In this document: positions 53,354-62,916 of the stretch, piece by piece | Numbering within the stretch: position 1 is the stretch's first letter | Layout of the letters: each line of letters starts with the position of its first letter | NCBI RefSeq assembly: GCF_002835995.1 | Contig: NZ_PJBZ01000042.1 | Location: forward strand, 62,001-126,000 | Direction: 5' to 3' | Source of the DNA: Psychromonas sp. Urea-02u-13 | Lineage (GTDB): Bacteria; Pseudomonadota; Gammaproteobacteria; Enterobacterales; Psychromonadaceae | DNA: 64,000 nucleotides | Notes under the pieces: model-generated | What the model saw: the letters and a program-made list of their open reading frames with translations, nothing else | What the model was told of the DNA's origin: nothing | Databases searched by the model: none | Program-made: the position numbers and the translations under genes

Positions 53354-53442
53354 GAGATCAATACAATTCAACAAAATCATTAACATAAATGATTAAAATT
53401 AAGGTTTGTTTTTTACAAATAATTAACAACAAAGGGATAGAT

Positions 53443-53646
53443 ATGAAAGGCCAAACAAGAAATTTAGTGACTCAATATTTACACGATGAGGAAGGCGCAA
53501 CGGCAATTGAATATGGCATTTTAGCGGCTGGATTAGCGGCTGGAATTTTAGCAATATTTGGTTCTGACGGTATTTTCGTTAGCGCATTAAAAGAAAAATT
53601 TATGACCATTGTTGAAGGCATGAATATGGGAGGAGGAGGTGAATAA
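53443..53646 (+). CDS. flp: Flp-type IVb pilin
   Basis: The 67-residue prepilin has a hydrophilic leader ending in DEEG and the mature start ATAIEYGILAAGLAAGIL, with Glu at mature position 5 and Tyr at 6, the hallmark of Flp pilins. It is the major subunit of the Tad fibre. The start ATG 53443 follows AAGGGATAG. The Gly-rich C-terminal codons (GGAGGAGG) also act as the ribosome site of the next gene. Confidence 0.93.
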   Translation: MKGQTRNLVTQYLHDEEGATAIEYGILAAGLAAGILAIFGSDGIFVSALKEKFMTIVEGMNMGGGGE

Positions 53647-54085
53647 CCCACAGGTTATTTATTCGTTATTTAGCCTCATATTATTTTTATGGATAACAGT
53701 GAGCGATCTCATTAGCAGAAGGGTCCCTAATATTGCATTAGTGATGCTCGCGGTTTTAGTGTTTAGCTCACTGCCTTTTTCAATACTTAATTTATCCATT
53801 AGTTTATTTATTGTCTTACTAGGCGTCATTGCATTCCAGAAAAAGATACTCGGGGCTGGCGACAGTAAATTATTAGCATTGTGTAGTTATGCAGCACAAT
53901 CTAGCTGGTTAGATTTATTGATCATTAGCGCATTATCTGGTGGTGTTTTAGCCATCTTTGCATTGCTTTATAACTATCTGATCACACGTAATGTGATCGC
54001 AAAAAAAACCATGACCACCTTGCCCTACGCGATTGCGATTATTAGTGGCGCGGTGATCACAATCCCTTATATGGAGATATCATGA
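53639..54085 (+). CDS. tadV: TadV/CpaA prepilin peptidase
   Basis: The 148-residue membrane aspartic protease removes the leader of Flp and of the pseudopilins. It has the two catalytic Asp: VSDLISRRVPN (D23) and the GxGD motif LGAGDSKL (D75). GTG start overlapping flp by 8 bases, with AGGAGG directly ahead. Confidence 0.9.
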   Translation: MNNPQVIYSLFSLILFLWITVSDLISRRVPNIALVMLAVLVFSSLPFSILNLSISLFIVLLGVIAFQKKILGAGDSKLLALCSYAAQSSWLDLLIISALSGGVLAIFALLYNYLITRNVIAKKTMTTLPYAIAIISGAVITIPYMEIS

Positions 54086-54951
54086 AAAAAGTAATCTTTG
54101 TTAGTGGCACACTTTTAGTGTTATTAGCATTGTTAACGATGGCCGGGATTAGCTTTACACAAAGTAAAGCAGCAATAATACCCGAAGATCCGATTGTTGA
54201 AGTTCCTCAAGCTGAATTGCAAGTTAATCGCGCAAGAGCCCTGACAATCAATCAAAACATGCAAGTTGGTAGCTTTTTGAAAAGCTCGAGTTTGCTGTGG
54301 ACTGAACTCGATGAAGCACATGAGAAAAATTTTAATGCACTCTTTTTAGATGGCTTTATCAAACCTTCGCAACTTCAGGGTAGTTTACTAACGCGGACCT
54401 TAAAACACGGCGACTTTATCACTGTTGATGACCTTATTCGCCCCGAAGATAACAACTACCTTTCCTCAATGATTACCCCCGGAATGCGCGCTGTCACACT
54501 AGAAGTAAGCAAAAATACGGTTGGTATTGGTTTGTTTCGTGCGGGAAACCGAGTAGATGTTGTTTTAACCAGCTTAACTGAAGTGGATAAAAAAAGTCAG
54601 CGTCAAATTTTAGCCAGCCATGCTTCCGAAATTGTTTTACAAGACATTCGTTTGTTAGCAATTAACAACCAAATATTAGGTGCTCAGGCTCCCCTTATAG
54701 AAACACAAAATGAAAGAAAATTACGCCAAAATATAGAATTTATAGATGTCACCTTTGAAACTACTCCAACGCAAGCCGCACGCTTAGTGCTGGCAGCTCA
54801 ATTAGGTGAGCTTGCTTTGTTGTTGCGTAGCAAACAAAGCGATTCAATGCGTAAACCAAAAGCAATTTGGGCTGAGAACATATCCGAAAACCACAACCCA
54901 GAAAAGCAAGTTAGCCACGGTGTTTCTATTTATCAGGATGAGAATAACTAA
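54082..54951 (+). CDS. cpaB: Flp pilus assembly protein CpaB (RcpC)
   Basis: The 289-residue protein has one N-terminal helix and a periplasmic part with an SAF-type domain (TRTLKHGDFITVDDLIRPED) and ITPGMRAVTLEV, typical of CpaB/RcpC. It links the inner-membrane machine to the secretin. Overlaps tadV by 4 bases. Confidence 0.9.
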   Translation: MKKVIFVSGTLLVLLALLTMAGISFTQSKAAIIPEDPIVEVPQAELQVNRARALTINQNMQVGSFLKSSSLLWTELDEAHEKNFNALFLDGFIKPSQLQGSLLTRTLKHGDFITVDDLIRPEDNNYLSSMITPGMRAVTLEVSKNTVGIGLFRAGNRVDVVLTSLTEVDKKSQRQILASHASEIVLQDIRLLAINNQILGAQAPLIETQNERKLRQNIEFIDVTFETTPTQAARLVLAAQLGELALLLRSKQSDSMRKPKAIWAENISENHNPEKQVSHGVSIYQDENN

Positions 54952-54956
54952 CTAAT

Positions 54957-56327
54957 ATGAAAAATTATATATTTTTAAGTCTACTGCTTTGCCTTATGCC
55001 AAGCTTAGCTCTTGCTAAGATAAGCCAGATTCAGCTAGCAGAAAATCAAAGTAAACTCTTTGAGTTTGATAGCCCAATTAGCAATGTATACGTGGCGAAT
55101 AGTCAATATGCCAAAGTACATTCACCTTCAAATAACAGCATTCTTATTCGAGGCCTTAAATTAGGTAAAACCGATGTGGTGGTTTTTGGTGCCAATGATA
55201 AAACCATTGCGCACTATCAAGTACAGATAAGCGCAGACCTATCTCGATTAGAGATGAGTGCATTAAAGCACTTCCCAGATGCGTCAATAAGCTTTCAACA
55301 AATGGGCACCATGCTTATCGTCAGTGGTGAGGTGAATACTCCACTGCAGGCAAATGAAGTGCTAAATATGGCACAGGGCTTTGCAAAAACGCACCTTAAA
55401 ATTGAAGAACAACAGCCTCCATTAGTCGCAACACCAAAAACCGGTGCAGAAGGTACTGCAGTCGGTGGCGGTGGTATAGGTAATTACCAGCAAGTAATTA
55501 ATAAATTAACCATTGCCGGCTCTGATCAAATAAATATTTCAGTGCGTATTATTGAAATGCAACGCTCAACCAGTGAGCAGTTAGGATTACGTTGGAACGC
55601 AGTAGGTGAATATTTAGCATTAGGCGTCTCGCCAGGTAAATATGCTGCGCCATTGGCAGCAGTGGGTGCCATCGAAAAGAAAAATATTAATGCGATTATC
55701 GATGCTTTAGTTCAAAACAGTTTAGTGAATGTACTTGCTGAGCCTAACTTAACCGCTAAATCAGGAGAAACAGCCACGTTCATGTCAGGCGGTGAATTCC
55801 CTATTCCTGTTGATAATAGCGATGATGGCATCACTATCGAATTTAAAAAATTTGGTATCTCCTTAGAGCTAACACCCACTTTATTAAGTGCTAATCGTAT
55901 TAGCTTAACCGTATCCCCTGAAGTATCGACCATCAGCCACCAAAATAGTGTCACGCTCAATGGCGTATCAGTTCCGGGTATTGAAGCGCGACGCACAACG
56001 ACCACTGTTGAACTTGCCGATGGGCAAAGCTTCGCACTAGCAGGCATGATTCGCACCTATCGAAATCATAAGGTCGAAGCACTGCCAATTTTGGGAGAAA
56101 TTCCATTTCTAGCCCCTTTCTTTAGTACTAACAGTTACACCAATGCAGAAAGTGAATTAGTCATCATTGCAACGGCACGTTTAGTACAACCAACAAGTTC
56201 AGCAGGTAATTTATCAAGCCCTCTTGATTCTTTTAGAGCACCCAGCCGCTTTGAGCGTTTATTTTTTGGCGAGTTAGCGAATAAAGATAAACCCCGTTTG
56301 TTTGGACAATATGGTTACAACTATTAG
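54957..56327 (+). CDS. cpaC: Tad secretin CpaC (RcpA)
   Basis: The 456-residue outer-membrane secretin has a signal peptide ending SLALA, an N-terminal BON/N-domain (ISQIQLAENQSKLFEFDSPI) and a secretin core (INISVRIIEMQRSTSEQLGLRW, then VLAEPNLTAKSGETATFMSGGEFP and TVSPEVSTI). It forms the channel through which the pilus leaves the cell. Five bases after cpaB. Confidence 0.94.
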   Translation: MKNYIFLSLLLCLMPSLALAKISQIQLAENQSKLFEFDSPISNVYVANSQYAKVHSPSNNSILIRGLKLGKTDVVVFGANDKTIAHYQVQISADLSRLEMSALKHFPDASISFQQMGTMLIVSGEVNTPLQANEVLNMAQGFAKTHLKIEEQQPPLVATPKTGAEGTAVGGGGIGNYQQVINKLTIAGSDQINISVRIIEMQRSTSEQLGLRWNAVGEYLALGVSPGKYAAPLAAVGAIEKKNINAIIDALVQNSLVNVLAEPNLTAKSGETATFMSGGEFPIPVDNSDDGITIEFKKFGISLELTPTLLSANRISLTVSPEVSTISHQNSVTLNGVSVPGIEARRTTTTVELADGQSFALAGMIRTYRNHKVEALPILGEIPFLAPFFSTNSYTNAESELVIIATARLVQPTSSAGNLSSPLDSFRAPSRFERLFFGELANKDKPRLFGQYGYNY

Positions 56328-56337
56328 GCACTTATGT

Positions 56338-56880
56338 ATGAAAAAAATAAAACTGATTAGTCTCTTCGTGCTACTTGTTGGCACTGTGGCATGCACATCG
56401 ACCCCTACTAACTATGTTGAAAGTTATCGCTTTAGTAGCGAAACAGACACATTAACCAGCCGTTTAAGGGAAGTGCTATTACCACTTGCCGCACGCGCAG
56501 AAAAAGGGCGCTTAACTGTGGCAATAACGGGTCCAAAAATCACAGCTGAAAAAGAAAAAATGTTATTAGATGAGATGAAAAGAAACCTGCTTATCGATGT
56601 CATTTTAGAGCCTATTGAGCAACAACAGGACTTCTATGAAGTGGCACTAGAGGTAAAACTAGCAGCAAAGACCTGCCGCTTTAATCAACAGAAAGTGCCT
56701 TTATCTGATTCAGCGTGTTTATTAAAACGTAATCAATATTTACAACTAGTCGATAACGCTACGTGGGAAAGGGGCCTGAAATATATCAATAATGATTCAG
56801 CGCTTGCGACCGGTGCAGTGCAAAGACTCTTTGAAAACCGTATCAAAATTGCTGATAAGCAACCTGTGACGGGAGAATAA
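56338..56880 (+). CDS. CpaD-like pilus assembly lipoprotein
   Basis: The 180-residue protein has a lipoprotein signal (LLVGTVACTS, acylated Cys around 19) and a compact domain with two Cys (TCRF, SACL). Its place between the secretin and tadZ is that of CpaD or RcpB lipoproteins, which support the secretin. Sequence similarity is too weak by eye to be certain. The true start is probably ATG 56338, 8 bases after the cpaC stop; a longer frame would overlap cpaC. Confidence 0.65.
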   Translation: MKKIKLISLFVLLVGTVACTSTPTNYVESYRFSSETDTLTSRLREVLLPLAARAEKGRLTVAITGPKITAEKEKMLLDEMKRNLLIDVILEPIEQQQDFYEVALEVKLAAKTCRFNQQKVPLSDSACLLKRNQYLQLVDNATWERGLKYINNDSALATGAVQRLFENRIKIADKQPVTGE

Positions 56881-56882
56881 TT

Positions 56883-57998
56883 ATGTCATCAGAAAAAACT
56901 AACATATTGGCCTTTGCCCTGAATAAAACCACGCTAGAGGCCCTACACGCAATCAACTTAGAACTCGCTGGTTCATTACAATGCCAACTCGGTGATATCA
57001 ACAAAGCCACACAAACTTTAATCGAGCAGGGCGCTCCAGATATTTTAATTGTCGATGGCGGACAGTGTTTACAATTAGAGTCTGCATTATTAGCATTATC
57101 AGAGTATTGCCCACCGCAGATGAAGTTGATTGTACTCGGTGAAAAGACAGATTTGTCTCTGTATCGAAATCTACTTTTTGCAGGTGTCAGTGATTACCAC
57201 ACAACACCCTTAGATCAAGACGTATTACGCTTAAGCATTCTACATTTACAGGGAAAAAAGCTAAACAAAGTCTTACGTCAAGGTAGAACCATCTGTGTCA
57301 TTGGTTGTGCGGGCGGAACAGGTGCAAGCACGGTTGCTAGTAATCTTGCTTGGATAATGGGCCAAGAACAAAAGCAACGTGTTGCTTTGTTAGACTTTGA
57401 CCTTTTTCATAGCCAGCATCCTATTTTATTAGGCATGGATTATGAACCTTCTCTCAATAATTTATTAAATAATGCCCAACGTATTGATGCAACTCTATTA
57501 ATGCACAGTGCACAACAAGTAAGCCCTAACTTACATCTTTTTTATGATCAAAATTCTCACCTTAGTTTTGAGCATATTGAGCAACCAGAATTGTGTGTAA
57601 AAGCGATGGCAGAACATTATGGAACCGTCATTTTAGACATTCCTGACTTACGTCATCCCGCACTATTAAAAATGCTAGATCAGGCTGATATTTGCATTTG
57701 GATCAATGATGCCAGCCTCAGTGGTTTCCGGTATATCGATAAATTACGTCATCGATTCAGCAATCAAGAACAACGAAACTTACTGGTCTACAACGCGAGT
57801 CGACAGGCCAAAGCACGTATCCCTAAAGCAGAGATTGAGCGAGCAGCCACTATCAAAATTTGTTGTGAATTGCCTTTTGACGATAAAGCGTTTTTAAATG
57901 CAGAGTCTCAAGGAACTCCTTTAGTTAAAGGTAAGAGTAAATTAGCTAAGCAGCTTCGTTCACTGGCATTGCAAGTCAGCAATGTTCAAGAGGGATAA
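56883..57998 (+). CDS. tadZ: TadZ/CpaE ParA-like localisation ATPase
   Basis: The 371-residue protein has an N-terminal receiver-like domain (ILIVDGG around residue 54) and a ParA/MinD-type ATPase domain beginning TICVIGCAGGTGAST (about 136-150). The usual deviant Walker A (KGGxGKS) is here AGGTGAS, without either Lys, as seen in some TadZ proteins that bind but barely hydrolyse ATP. It places the Tad machine at a cell site. Two bases after the lipoprotein stop. Confidence 0.88.
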   Translation: MSSEKTNILAFALNKTTLEALHAINLELAGSLQCQLGDINKATQTLIEQGAPDILIVDGGQCLQLESALLALSEYCPPQMKLIVLGEKTDLSLYRNLLFAGVSDYHTTPLDQDVLRLSILHLQGKKLNKVLRQGRTICVIGCAGGTGASTVASNLAWIMGQEQKQRVALLDFDLFHSQHPILLGMDYEPSLNNLLNNAQRIDATLLMHSAQQVSPNLHLFYDQNSHLSFEHIEQPELCVKAMAEHYGTVILDIPDLRHPALLKMLDQADICIWINDASLSGFRYIDKLRHRFSNQEQRNLLVYNASRQAKARIPKAEIERAATIKICCELPFDDKAFLNAESQGTPLVKGKSKLAKQLRSLALQVSNVQEG

Positions 57999-58001
57999 AA
58001 C

Positions 58002-59303
58002 ATGTTTGGTTTTAATGCGAATACTACTAGCCAGAAAACCCAGCGTAGCCACGAGTTGTTGGCTATTTCAGAAGATGCACGAGAAGCTTTTTATGAATTA
58101 GTCGATCCCTCGGTAGCCGCTAAGCTTTCAAGTGAAGAACTACTACCCCGTGTCACAGCGGCACTTAACAAGCTCTCTGAGCAAAAAATGTTGCCATATA
58201 ATAATCTCGAATTAGTTCAGTTATGCCACCAGCTGGTAGATGAAATGAATGGTATTGGCCCCATTCAACCGCTTCTAGAAGACGATACTATTTCTGATAT
58301 TTTAGTAAATGGTCCCGACACGGTTTATATCGAGCGTTTTGGTAAATTACAAAAAACAGATATCCGTTTTCGCGATGCACAACATGTTTTAAATGTCGCG
58401 CAACGTATCGTTAATGCGGTCGGGCGTCGTATTGATGAATCAACACCACTGGTTGATGCGCGCTTAAGCGACGGTAGTCGAGTCAATATTATCGCGCCTC
58501 CGTTGGCACTGCATGGTACTTGTATCTCTATTCGTAAGTTTCCGGCCAGTAAATTACAGCTCAGCAATATGGTCACAACGGATAGTTTGTCACAACCGAT
58601 GGCTGACTTTCTGGCTATCGCAACGGCCTGTCGTTTTAATATATTGGTCTCGGGGGGCACAGGATCAGGCAAAACCACCTTATTAAATGCGCTTAGTAAA
58701 AACATTAGTAATGACGAACGTATTTTAACCATTGAAGATGCAGCTGAATTGTCATTAGACCAACCACATTGGGTTGCATTAGAAACACGTAATGAAAGCA
58801 GTGAAGGCAAAGGTGAAGTTAACGTTCGTGCATTAGTTAAAAATGCGCTGCGTATGCGTCCTGATCGTATTATTTTAGGTGAAGTACGTGGTGCAGAAGC
58901 CTTTGATATGTTGCAAGCCATGAATACTGGTCACGATGGTTCATTGTGCACCTTACATGCCAATTCCCCCGAAGACGCTCTATTGCGTTTAGCGAATATG
59001 TTACTGATGGGATCAGATCGTTTATCCGAAAATATTATTCGCAGTCAAATTGTCAGTGCAATTGACTTAGTCGTACAACTTGAGCGAATGCGTGATGGCA
59101 GTCGTCGCATCACTGCAATTAGCGAAATCACCGGTAGCGAAGGTGATCGAATATTAATGTCGCCTATTTTTAAATTTAATATTCAAGAAAGTATTGATGA
59201 GAAAATTAGCGGCACTTATCAAAGCTATCAGGTATCTCCTGCTTTACTTAATAAGTCTGCTCATTTTGCTAAAAAATCAGCCTTACAAGAGACACTGAAA
59301 TGA
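58002..59303 (+). CDS. tadA: TadA/CpaF secretion ATPase
   Basis: The 433-residue type II/IV secretion ATPase powers pilus assembly. Conserved parts are LLEDDTISDILVNGPD, Walker A SGGTGSGKTTLLNAL (about 217-231), Walker B-region DRIILGEVRGAEAFDMLQAM and the His motif TGHDGSLCTLHANSP. Three bases after tadZ. Confidence 0.96.
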   Translation: MFGFNANTTSQKTQRSHELLAISEDAREAFYELVDPSVAAKLSSEELLPRVTAALNKLSEQKMLPYNNLELVQLCHQLVDEMNGIGPIQPLLEDDTISDILVNGPDTVYIERFGKLQKTDIRFRDAQHVLNVAQRIVNAVGRRIDESTPLVDARLSDGSRVNIIAPPLALHGTCISIRKFPASKLQLSNMVTTDSLSQPMADFLAIATACRFNILVSGGTGSGKTTLLNALSKNISNDERILTIEDAAELSLDQPHWVALETRNESSEGKGEVNVRALVKNALRMRPDRIILGEVRGAEAFDMLQAMNTGHDGSLCTLHANSPEDALLRLANMLLMGSDRLSENIIRSQIVSAIDLVVQLERMRDGSRRITAISEITGSEGDRILMSPIFKFNIQESIDEKISGTYQSYQVSPALLNKSAHFAKKSALQETLK

Positions 59304-60196
59304 CTTTTCTGATCATCGCATTCACTTGGTTATTACTGTGTATTTTGGCATGGCTCTATTTACAAAAAAAAGCCACCTGGAATTTACAACTGCAGCGTTA
59401 TAGTCGCGAGACATTAGCAACACAATCTATGTCTCGATTCTCTTTTATGAGCTCTTGGTTATGGCTACAAAACTTAAAAACATTCCTAGGGGCAGAGAAA
59501 CTACGTCGTTGGCAGTTAATACTTTGTATAAGCATTGTGGTTAGCCCCTTAATACTGGTTAGTAATGGCATGAGCTTGTGGTTTGCTGTGTTAATTACCT
59601 TTATCAGTGCAGGATTATTTGTGTGGTTTGCTTATCTACAGATACAACAACAGGCGATGGATAATTTTCGTAAAGAATTACCCGACGTAATTGATGGGTT
59701 AATTCGTGCAATCCGTGTCGGCTCCCCCTTAGCCGATGTGTTTGAGATGATCTCCATGCAGCAAAAGGGCAGCATCGCGCGTTTATTCAAACAAATGTGC
59801 GATGAGCTAAAAGTAGGGCAGACAATACCAGAAGTGATGAGAAATGCGGCACAACGTATGCCTATTGCAGAATTTCGTTTTCTCACCATTGTATTGAGTT
59901 TACAACAAGAGACGGGAGGCCGTTTAGCCGATGTATTGAGTCGTTTAAGCAATACTTTGCGTGATCGTCGAGAGCTGGAATCGAGTATTCAAAGCATCAC
60001 GTCTGAGTCTCGTAATTCAGCCAAAATTCTTGCGCTATTGCCGGTCTTTGTTTGTTTAGTGTTGTTTACCTCTGGCAAAGCACATTTTCATTTCTTAATG
60101 ACCTCTAGTTCTGGGCAAATGATTATTGCCTATGTCTTAAGTAGCATTCTATTAGGGTTGTATCTGATTCGTCGTATGACGCAATTAAAGGGCTGA
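59300..60196 (+). CDS. tadB: TadB inner-membrane platform protein
   Basis: The 298-residue protein has N-terminal helices, a T2SSF domain (ELPDVIDGLIRAIRVGSPLADVF, then LSLQQETGGRLADVLSRLS) and C-terminal helices. It forms the platform with TadC. It overlaps tadA by 4 bases. Confidence 0.93.
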   Translation: MTFLIIAFTWLLLCILAWLYLQKKATWNLQLQRYSRETLATQSMSRFSFMSSWLWLQNLKTFLGAEKLRRWQLILCISIVVSPLILVSNGMSLWFAVLITFISAGLFVWFAYLQIQQQAMDNFRKELPDVIDGLIRAIRVGSPLADVFEMISMQQKGSIARLFKQMCDELKVGQTIPEVMRNAAQRMPIAEFRFLTIVLSLQQETGGRLADVLSRLSNTLRDRRELESSIQSITSESRNSAKILALLPVFVCLVLFTSGKAHFHFLMTSSSGQMIIAYVLSSILLGLYLIRRMTQLKG

Positions 60197-60198
60197 TC

Positions 60199-61134
60199 AT
60201 GTTATCTATAAATTTAAATACTTTATCGCTCTCTCTGAGTGACCCCTTGAGCTTAATCGCTATCGCAACGCTTATTTTGATCCTATTTATGACTGTTTTG
60301 CTACTACAAGAACAGCAACATAAAAATATTAAAAAACAGTGTCAGCGCTATCTATTTAGTTATGTCGAAACAACCGAGTTAACAAGCAAAAATAGTGGGT
60401 TTTCTAAAATAGGACTGCTTTACCCGGTCTCTGGAAAAGAAGCGAAACGCTTAATGCAACTACTCGAACAAGCAGGTTTTCATCATTTAAACGCGCTTAA
60501 TCAAGTTCGGGCGGCTAAATTATTGTTTGGTTTATCTTTTGCTTTATTAACACTGATTTGGCAACTCACTAAAACACCAGAAATAAGCGCGATGACGGTT
60601 ATGTTTATCTTGGTTTTTTATGTGATCGGTTCAAACATCCCAGAGTATTGGTTAAAACGCTCAGCCACTAAGGCACGCCAAGCTCAGCAACATGTGGTGC
60701 CCGATGCGATTGATTTACTGGTCATTAGTGTAGAAGCGGGATTATCGTTAGATCGTGCGATTGAAAAAGTTGGCCATTATTTACGCCATATCGAGCCAGG
60801 ATTATCGGCACACTTTTTACGTACCCACGCAGAAATGATCGTCATGGGTGATCAGGCTGAATGCATGAGGAAACTAGGTTGGCGAAGTGGCCTTGAAGAG
60901 CTGAAACGTCTTGCGAACACCTTAGTCATGGCGCAAAAATATGGCTCACCACTGGCAGATACAATGCGTACCATTAGTGAAGATGCGCGTTTATTGCGAA
61001 AAATATCGCTTGAAGAACAGGCTGGTAAGTTACCCGGACGTATCACGTTAATTCAAATGGCCTTCATTATGTTGCCGTTATTAGTCTTAATTATTGCTCC
61101 CACCATGAATCTTTTATTAGAAAGTTTGAAATAA
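60199..61134 (+). CDS. tadC: TadC inner-membrane platform protein
   Basis: The 311-residue protein has a T2SSF domain (VVPDAIDLLVISVEAGLSLDRAI, then RLANTLVMAQKYGSPLADTM) between helices; it pairs with TadB. Two bases after tadB. Confidence 0.93.
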   Translation: MLSINLNTLSLSLSDPLSLIAIATLILILFMTVLLLQEQQHKNIKKQCQRYLFSYVETTELTSKNSGFSKIGLLYPVSGKEAKRLMQLLEQAGFHHLNALNQVRAAKLLFGLSFALLTLIWQLTKTPEISAMTVMFILVFYVIGSNIPEYWLKRSATKARQAQQHVVPDAIDLLVISVEAGLSLDRAIEKVGHYLRHIEPGLSAHFLRTHAEMIVMGDQAECMRKLGWRSGLEELKRLANTLVMAQKYGSPLADTMRTISEDARLLRKISLEEQAGKLPGRITLIQMAFIMLPLLVLIIAPTMNLLLESLK

Positions 61135-61146
61135 ATAGGAAAAATG

Positions 61147-61926
61147 ATGTTAGAAACAAAAAAACAGATGAACCAGCATTACTTTAGTGCTTGGTTACTG
61201 TGTTGTTTATTGCTCAGTGGCTGTGCTTCAACCGAGCAAAAAAATGAACAATATAGTATTGATAACAATGCCTCACTGGCACAGGCCGCTTTTGATTATG
61301 CACAATACGATAAAGCGACCGTGCTGTATCGCACGCTCATTAAATCAGCACCAAAGAGGCCAGAGTTCCAAGTAATGCTCGCGAGAAGTTTATACCAGCA
61401 AGATAAAAAAAAGGCGGCTCAGAAAATTTTACACTCGCTCTTAGCACAAGGAGAATCAACAGATGCGGCTTTGTATTTAGGAAAATACTTACTCAGAGAT
61501 AGCCGAGTAAAAGAAGCCACGACGGTTTATCAACAAGGCTTAAACATTGCTTCATCACAAATCATAGCCGCGGATAAGTTAGCCGCATTACACAACGGAT
61601 TAGGCGTTGCCTGGTTAAGTGAAGATCAGTTTGAAAAAGGAAAAATGGCCTTTGTAGAAGCGATGTTATTAAACCCTGACGATCCTAGTTATCGCTCAAA
61701 TCTCGCATTATGTTGGTTACTAAGCGGAGATACTAAACAAGCACGTGACGTTTTTACGCCCCTATTAAGCTATCAAAAACTGCCCGCGCAAGTTGAAATG
61801 AACTTTGCCTTGTTATTATTGGCAGAAGGCAAAGAACAACAAGCACGCAAGGTATTATCTCGCTACCTTTCTTCTAGCCAAATTGATCAAGATATTAACC
61901 AACTAAAAGCAGGGCTAGTCCAGTGA
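61147..61926 (+). CDS. tadD: TadD-like TPR lipoprotein
   Basis: The protein of about 259 residues has a lipoprotein signal (LLLSGCAST) and several tetratricopeptide repeats (for example YDKATVLYRTLIKSAPKRPEF and GLGVAWLSEDQFEKGKMAFVEAM). TadD is thought to be a pilotin for the secretin. Two ATG codons are adjacent (61144, 61147); the second is better spaced from AGGA. Confidence 0.88.
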   Translation: MLETKKQMNQHYFSAWLLCCLLLSGCASTEQKNEQYSIDNNASLAQAAFDYAQYDKATVLYRTLIKSAPKRPEFQVMLARSLYQQDKKKAAQKILHSLLAQGESTDAALYLGKYLLRDSRVKEATTVYQQGLNIASSQIIAADKLAALHNGLGVAWLSEDQFEKGKMAFVEAMLLNPDDPSYRSNLALCWLLSGDTKQARDVFTPLLSYQKLPAQVEMNFALLLLAEGKEQQARKVLSRYLSSSQIDQDINQLKAGLVQ

Positions 61927-62405
61927 ATCGAGGGCCTTTAAAATACAAGCAAAGAGGTATTGCCAGCGTTGAAGCCGCTTTCATGCTACCGGTATTGCTG
62001 ATTGTGGTGTTTTTATTCTTTGATTTAGCCCGTGTGCATTGGCAATACACACTATTGGATCAAGCCATGCGCCAAACCTTACGTGAACTGGTCTCCGAAG
62101 ACTGGACTGAAACAGCCTTAACCAAAGGAGTCATTAAAGCAAAAATACAAAAACATGGTTATGGCATGTTAGAGCGAATAGACGTTAATACACGCCAATA
62201 TGATTCACTGAAAGAGATGTTGGCAGCCCAAGATGAGGAAACAGAACAGGCGGTCGATCAGATTAAAGCTCCGTCACAACCTATTTCCAAAATCGATGTC
62301 ACTTTACATACCAGCATGATATTAACGCCCACTTCATTTCTAGATAGCAAAGAGTTGAGCTATACCAGCACCTTAATTTTAAATCCTGAAAAACTATTTG
62401 ATTAA
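61923..62405 (+). CDS. tadE: TadE-like minor pseudopilin
   Basis: The 160-residue protein has the prepilin-like start QRGIASVEAAFMLPVLLIVV, with Glu at +5 after the Gly, one helix and a globular tail. It is processed by TadV. It overlaps tadD by 4 bases. Confidence 0.88.
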   Translation: MNRGPLKYKQRGIASVEAAFMLPVLLIVVFLFFDLARVHWQYTLLDQAMRQTLRELVSEDWTETALTKGVIKAKIQKHGYGMLERIDVNTRQYDSLKEMLAAQDEETEQAVDQIKAPSQPISKIDVTLHTSMILTPTSFLDSKELSYTSTLILNPEKLFD

Positions 62406-62406
62406 T

Positions 62407-62916
62407 ATGAAACTAATATCGAAACATCACAGTAAAAATAGACATAGTCAACGTGGCAGCATTAGCATCGAAACGGCTTTGTTATTACCCGTGCTGATCA
62501 TACTAACCTTAGCTGCTGCCGATATATTCCAACTACTACGTGTTGAGCAGAAGCTTACCAACATTAATTATAATATTACCCAGATGGTCACCACCAAAAA
62601 GACCCTTGCATCACAGCGTGAAATTGAAAAATTTCATTTCTACACAAAATTTGCACAACAGCAATTAAACCAAACCATACCGGGAGAAGCCAGCCTGGTT
62701 ATTGAACGATATAGCGCAGAAAACTTACAGGTATTAACGCTGTTGCAAAGTGGAGGGGCTTGTAACCCAACTGCACCCTGGCCTGATTTACGCATTGGTA
62801 CGCTCATTAGAGTGACCTTGTGTTTCCAGCCGGACCAGAGTGTTTATCAAAAATTGCCTTGGTCTATGTGGCCTGCATCAGGGTTTAAATCTCATTTTAT
62901 TCAGGAAGTACATTAA
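62407..62916 (+). CDS. tadF: TadF-like minor pseudopilin
   Basis: The roughly 169-residue protein has the leader SQRGSISIETALLLPVLI and a C-terminal region with two Cys (GGACNPTAPW and TLCFQP). Its position and form match TadF. The start is ATG 62407, one base after the tadE stop. Confidence 0.87.
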   Translation: MKLISKHHSKNRHSQRGSISIETALLLPVLIILTLAAADIFQLLRVEQKLTNINYNITQMVTTKKTLASQREIEKFHFYTKFAQQQLNQTIPGEASLVIERYSAENLQVLTLLQSGGACNPTAPWPDLRIGTLIRVTLCFQPDQSVYQKLPWSMWPASGFKSHFIQEVH

